A DNA stretch of 64,000 nucleotides from Robinsoniella peoriensis (GTDB lineage Bacteria > Bacillota > Clostridia > Lachnospirales > Lachnospiraceae), in the NCBI RefSeq assembly GCF_000797495.1, contig NZ_JTGN01000001.1, positions 896,992 to 960,991 of the forward strand, read 5' to 3'. A program made the position numbers and the translations under genes. How positions within the stretch are numbered: position 1 is the stretch's first letter; each line of letters opens with the position of its first letter. Below, one piece after another: positions 61,306-64,000 of the stretch. A model generated the notes under the pieces. The model worked only from the letters and a program-made list of their open reading frames with translations, did no database searches and was not told where the DNA came from.

Positions 61306-61752
61306 TTAAGATGCTGCGGGCATAGAACAATAACCCACCTGAATCTGCCAATACACGTCATTCTCGGCATCGTAATTCCATGCAGTGTCCGAAAAAGTAA
61401 GATTCTGATTGTCCTGCTGGTATTCCGTCAATAAAACAGCGTTTTGACCCGGAGCATCTGACCCTGCATCCATTGTTCCTGTGTCATCTGCTTGCGTTGT
61501 GCCTTCTGCTTGCGTTGCACCTTCTGCTTGTGTTGTGCCTTCTGCTTGCGTTGCACCTTCTGCTTGTGTTGCACCTTCTGCTTGCGTTTCACCTCCTGCT
61601 TGCGTTTCACCTCCTGCTTGCGTTTCCTTATTTGCATTCTCCGACGTGTTCTGTTCTGTGCTGCTTTCTGCATTCCCATTCCTGCACGCCACAAGTGACG
61701 CTGTCATGGACAACACAATTACCACTGTTAGAAATTTACTAAATTTCCTCAT
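61306..61752 (-). CDS. Lipoprotein N-terminal part of the split tannase-like gene
   Basis: 148 codons. Lipobox LSMTASLVAC, a linker with eight hexapeptide units (ETQAGG, ETQAEG, ATQAEG, TTQAEG and variants, residues 43-90), then LLTEYQQDNQNLTFSDTAWN and VYWQIQVGYCSMPAAS, the expected start of the hydrolase domain. The TAA falls directly between PAAS and YETMGIYVPG in the same frame, so the two halves made one protein of about 712 residues anchored outside the cell. A ribosome binding site (GAGGTTTC region) precedes the ATG. Confidence 0.78.
   Translation of the reverse strand: MRKFSKFLTVVIVLSMTASLVACRNGNAESSTEQNTSENANKETQAGGETQAGGETQAEGATQAEGATQAEGTTQAEGATQAEGTTQADDTGTMDAGSDAPGQNAVLLTEYQQDNQNLTFSDTAWNYDAENDVYWQIQVGYCSMPAAS
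61483..61626 (-). repeat. 18-bp in-frame minisatellite encoding the TQAEGx linker, eight units
   Basis: Eight consecutive 18-bp units encode ETQAGG/ATQAEG/TTQAEG variants in the linker between lipid anchor and catalytic domain. Adjacent units differ by few bases, so unit number is likely to vary among strains and would change the tether length only. Confidence 0.9.
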
Positions 61753-62001
61753 TGAAACCTCCTTTTTCTCAATTCCAATTTTATAATGATATATTTATAA
61801 AAGCAAAAAGAGCGCAAATCCATACAGAAGTCTGGACTTACACTCTCGTTGCTCAACTTGGTTTATAGTATATCATTTAATCAATGAAAATAATGTGAAA
61901 AATCAGCGAAATAAATGTGAATTTCCCGTATAAATACACCCGCTGCTTATACATAATAACATTATAAAATATGCGTATGGCGATATTTGGAGGTGCACCC
62001 A

Positions 62002-63243
62002 TTGGATCACGTAATTCTTCACTCAGATATGAATAACTTTTATGCCTCCGTAGAGTCCCTGTATAATCCGTCTCTCAGAGGAAAGCCCATGGCAGTGGCT
62101 GGTGACCCGGGAGAACGTCACGGGATTGTTCTGGCAAAAAGTAATGAAGCGAAAAAATATGGAATCCAGACCGGAGATCCTCTTTGGATGGCAAGACAGA
62201 AATGCCCTGATATTCTTTTTACACCGCCCCATTACGACCGCTATATTGAGTTTTCACAGATGGCACACGAAATATACCAGGATTATACGGATCGGGTAGA
62301 ATCTTTTGGTCTGGATGAATGCTGGCTGGATGTAACCGGCACATCTTCTTTGTTCGGTGATGGCAAGCAAATTGCGGATCATATTCGTGAGAGAGTTAAA
62401 TTTGAACTTGGAATTACAGCAAGTGTAGGTGTTTCTTACAATAAAATATTTGCAAAACTTGGAAGTGATATGAAAAAGCCGGATGCAACCACCGTCATCG
62501 GCCATGATTTTAAAGAAAAGATCTGGCATCTGCCGGTTGACTCCCTTTTATATGTAGGCAGGGCAACTTATCAGAAATTATTAAAATGCCGCATTCGCAC
62601 TATCGGAGAACTTGCACAAACAGATGTCCGTTTTCTGGAGCAGCTTCTTGGGAAAAATGGTATTATGCTCTGGTATTTTGCAAATGGTCATGACACATCC
62701 GCTGTGGCACATATCAGTTCACGTCGCATTATAAAAACCATAGGAAACAGTACAACCGCTCCCCGGGATCTTATTTCAGATGATGAAATTAAAATTACTC
62801 TGATGATTCTCGCCGAAAGTGTAGCCGAACGGATGCGGGCAGACCATTTTTATTGCCGGACCGTGCAGCTCAGCATTCGGGATAATACTTTATTTTCTTA
62901 TGAAAGGCAGGGACGGCTTCATTCTCCTACGTGTACAGCGCAGGAAATTTATGATAAAGCATACGAATTATATTGTAAAAACCGACCTGTAAATCCGGTA
63001 AGAAGCCTTGGTGTAAGAGCCTGCAATCTTATGCTTCAGGAATTCCAACAACTATCCTTTCTGGACGAAGCAGTAAAAAGACAGAAACAGGAAGAATTAG
63101 AACGCTCCATAGATTCCATAAGAAAGCGGTTCGGACACTTTGCCGTACAAAGAGGAATTATGTTAACTGATCCGGTTTTATCCAACCTGGATCCGGTGGC
63201 TGAACACACCATCTATCCTGAATCGTTCCTGAAAAGTAAGTAA
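62002..63243 (+). CDS. dinB: DNA polymerase IV (Y family, DinB)
   Basis: 413 residues from TTG 62002 (LDHVILHSDMNNFYASVES), with GGAGGTG 6-8 bases upstream; an upstream in-frame TTG at 61987 overlaps that site. Catalytic motifs: HSDMNNFYASVE and SFGLDECWLD, helix-hairpin-helix region LYVGRATYQKLLKCRIRTIG, and a little-finger domain. It has no obvious C-terminal beta-clamp motif apart from the QELSFLD-like FQQLSFLDEA. It performs translesion synthesis. No SOS box of the GAAC-N4-GTTC form was found upstream. Confidence 0.95.
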   Translation: MDHVILHSDMNNFYASVESLYNPSLRGKPMAVAGDPGERHGIVLAKSNEAKKYGIQTGDPLWMARQKCPDILFTPPHYDRYIEFSQMAHEIYQDYTDRVESFGLDECWLDVTGTSSLFGDGKQIADHIRERVKFELGITASVGVSYNKIFAKLGSDMKKPDATTVIGHDFKEKIWHLPVDSLLYVGRATYQKLLKCRIRTIGELAQTDVRFLEQLLGKNGIMLWYFANGHDTSAVAHISSRRIIKTIGNSTTAPRDLISDDEIKITLMILAESVAERMRADHFYCRTVQLSIRDNTLFSYERQGRLHSPTCTAQEIYDKAYELYCKNRPVNPVRSLGVRACNLMLQEFQQLSFLDEAVKRQKQEELERSIDSIRKRFGHFAVQRGIMLTDPVLSNLDPVAEHTIYPESFLKSK

Positions 63244-63424
63244 CACATTTCATACTTTGTGTTGCATGCTATTTCAGGTTGTGCAGCGGCCGGTAATAAT
63301 ATTTATATAAATGGTAATCCTAGTACTACAATGAACAGTTTATAGGTGGCTTATGGCTCACTATTCAAAACTTCTTATGAGTCAACGCTTGAAATTGAGA
63401 CTCCCTTTAGGTTTAGTATATTGG

Positions 63425-63680
63425 GGTTTAGCTGAGGAAGGGGACGCTTTGTAGATGGAAGTAGTGCGCGAAAAGAGAAGGGGGCGGACCATGGCAGGCG
63501 TTTGGAAGGCTTACCGCAGAACTGGCATTTTCTAACCTTCCCAGAGCGCTTTTTGGCGGCACGCGGGCATTCGCTCCGAAATCCTGATGCATTTCGCAGC
63601 TCACTGCCCGCTTAGTATCCGATGGGAGCCAGTCGAATACTATCCGCCAAAAAACACTCCGGCAAGGTAAGTAAATGAAC
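63425..63680. repeat. Hairpin repeat element, copy B (composite)
   Basis: Starts with GGTTTAGCTGA like copy A, then contains the 27-bp block inverted (63516-63542). A larger structure follows: outer arms TTTTTGGCGG (63550-63559) and CCGCCAAAAA (63644-63653), an inner stem GGGCA/TGCCC and the shared core GAAATCCTGATGCATTTC (63578-63595). It fills most of the 553-base gap after polymerase IV and stops where the IS element begins. No open frame or protein motif is present. Confidence 0.72.
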
Positions 63681-64000
63681 TGTACCCTTTGTCAAGGACA
63701 TTTTAAAAAGTGGGGCACTTTTTTCGCACCTTTACTTCCAAAGTATCCTGCATACAGGTACACCTCTTTAAATGTCATGGTATTCTATGAAATTTTTTAA
63801 CTATCCGTATTTTTCTGATATAATTGGCATCCAAGTTCTTCCGGTTTTTTGGCTATGACCGGATGCGCAGGTATTTTGGGAACATCCAGTGGATATTCTC
63901 CAGTGATGACAAATTTATAAAACTCATTGGGTGCAAGCTTCGCCAGATGCCATTGGTACCGCTGATTATTATAATAAGCCATGTAGTCATCAATGACAGA
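63681..64000 (-). mobile_element. 3' end of an IS3-family insertion sequence
   Basis: The transposase C-terminus is followed by about 115 noncoding bases ending near TGTACCCTTTGTCAAGGACA (63681-63700), a TG-starting, IS3-like terminal sequence that also contains GTGGGGCACTTTTTT. The other end lies outside the window, so the inverted repeat and target duplication cannot be confirmed. Confidence 0.65.
63797..64000 (-). CDS. IS3-family transposase OrfB, C-terminal end (partial)
   Basis: The last 67 codons of a gene running off the right edge: SVIDDYMAYYNNQRYQWHLA then KLAPNEFYKFVITGEYPL. The YYNNxRxQWxLxxxxPxEF block is the standard end of IS3-group integrase-type transposases, just after the third catalytic acidic residue. 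The tail after GEYPL is longer than in many relatives. Confidence 0.85.
   Translation of the reverse strand, partial: SVIDDYMAYYNNQRYQWHLAKLAPNEFYKFVITGEYPLDVPKIPAHPVIAKKPEELGCQLYQKNTDS

Noticed and set aside
61428..61786. Several overlapping frames rich in Cys/Leu or Lys/Gln repeats opposite the tannase linker
   Set aside because: They are shadows of the 18-bp minisatellite in other frames.

Overview
This window looks like a chromosomal segment of a gut-type Lachnospiraceae (Clostridia). The moderate-to-low GC, strong GGAGG-type ribosome binding sites, occasional TTG/GTG starts, sigma-A promoters, and repeated sets of YesM-type kinase, YesN-type AraC response regulator, three-part sugar ABC transporter and glycoside hydrolase all fit that family. 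The genus cannot be decided from the sequence alone. No rRNA, tRNA or CRISPR array was seen.

Layout. 1-5.8 kb: a minus-strand operon of response regulator, short sensor kinase, a catalytically dead twin of a sugar ABC ATPase, an active RbsA-type ATPase and the start of a permease. 6.1-7.8 kb: a TetR regulator and a methyltransferase, separated by 65-bp tandem repeats. 8-18.1 kb: a GH78 alpha-L-rhamnosidase locus with two permeases, a binding protein and its own YesM/YesN pair. The transporter and kinase promoters share a paired operator with identical geometry. 18.1-23.2 kb: a decayed zone with a frameshifted LysR gene, a GNAT enzyme, a beheaded histidine kinase, a GC-rich ICE relaxase remnant, a WYL regulator and a flavin-reductase-like protein. 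23.2-27 kb: a small membrane/repeat-protein operon, then a ROK repressor facing a broken radical-SAM activase and an FGGY kinase across a clear operator-promoter. 27.4-33 kb: an MFS transporter, an SDR very like clostridial 7-alpha-hydroxysteroid dehydrogenases, an AraC regulator and a GH31 alpha-glucosidase-type enzyme.

33-40.2 kb: a second ABC locus (response regulator, LplB/LplC-like permeases, binding protein, kinase). 40.4-42.5 kb: an autoregulated MerR gene, a beta-lactamase-fold protein and a UvrA scrap. 42.5-57.6 kb: a third ABC locus with a GH106-like hydrolase, a GH4 alpha-galacturonidase, a divergent kinase/regulator pair, an AraC regulator and a GH2 enzyme. 57.7-64 kb: a cold-shock gene with a structured leader, a GNAT-YoaP protein, a PH-domain protein, a tannase split by an in-frame stop, DNA polymerase IV and the end of an IS3-family element. 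Two copies of an undescribed hairpin repeat family flank the tannase-polymerase segment.

How it works together: four YesM/YesN pairs and two AraC regulators appear to sense oligosaccharides outside or at the membrane and to switch on dedicated importers plus cytoplasmic hydrolases. The enzyme set (rhamnosidase, GH106-like, galacturonidase, GH2, tannase-like esterase) points to plant cell wall (pectin/rhamnogalacturonan, phenolic ester) scavenging. Homopolymer indels and in-frame stops in several genes mean that either gene decay or assembly error must be considered.
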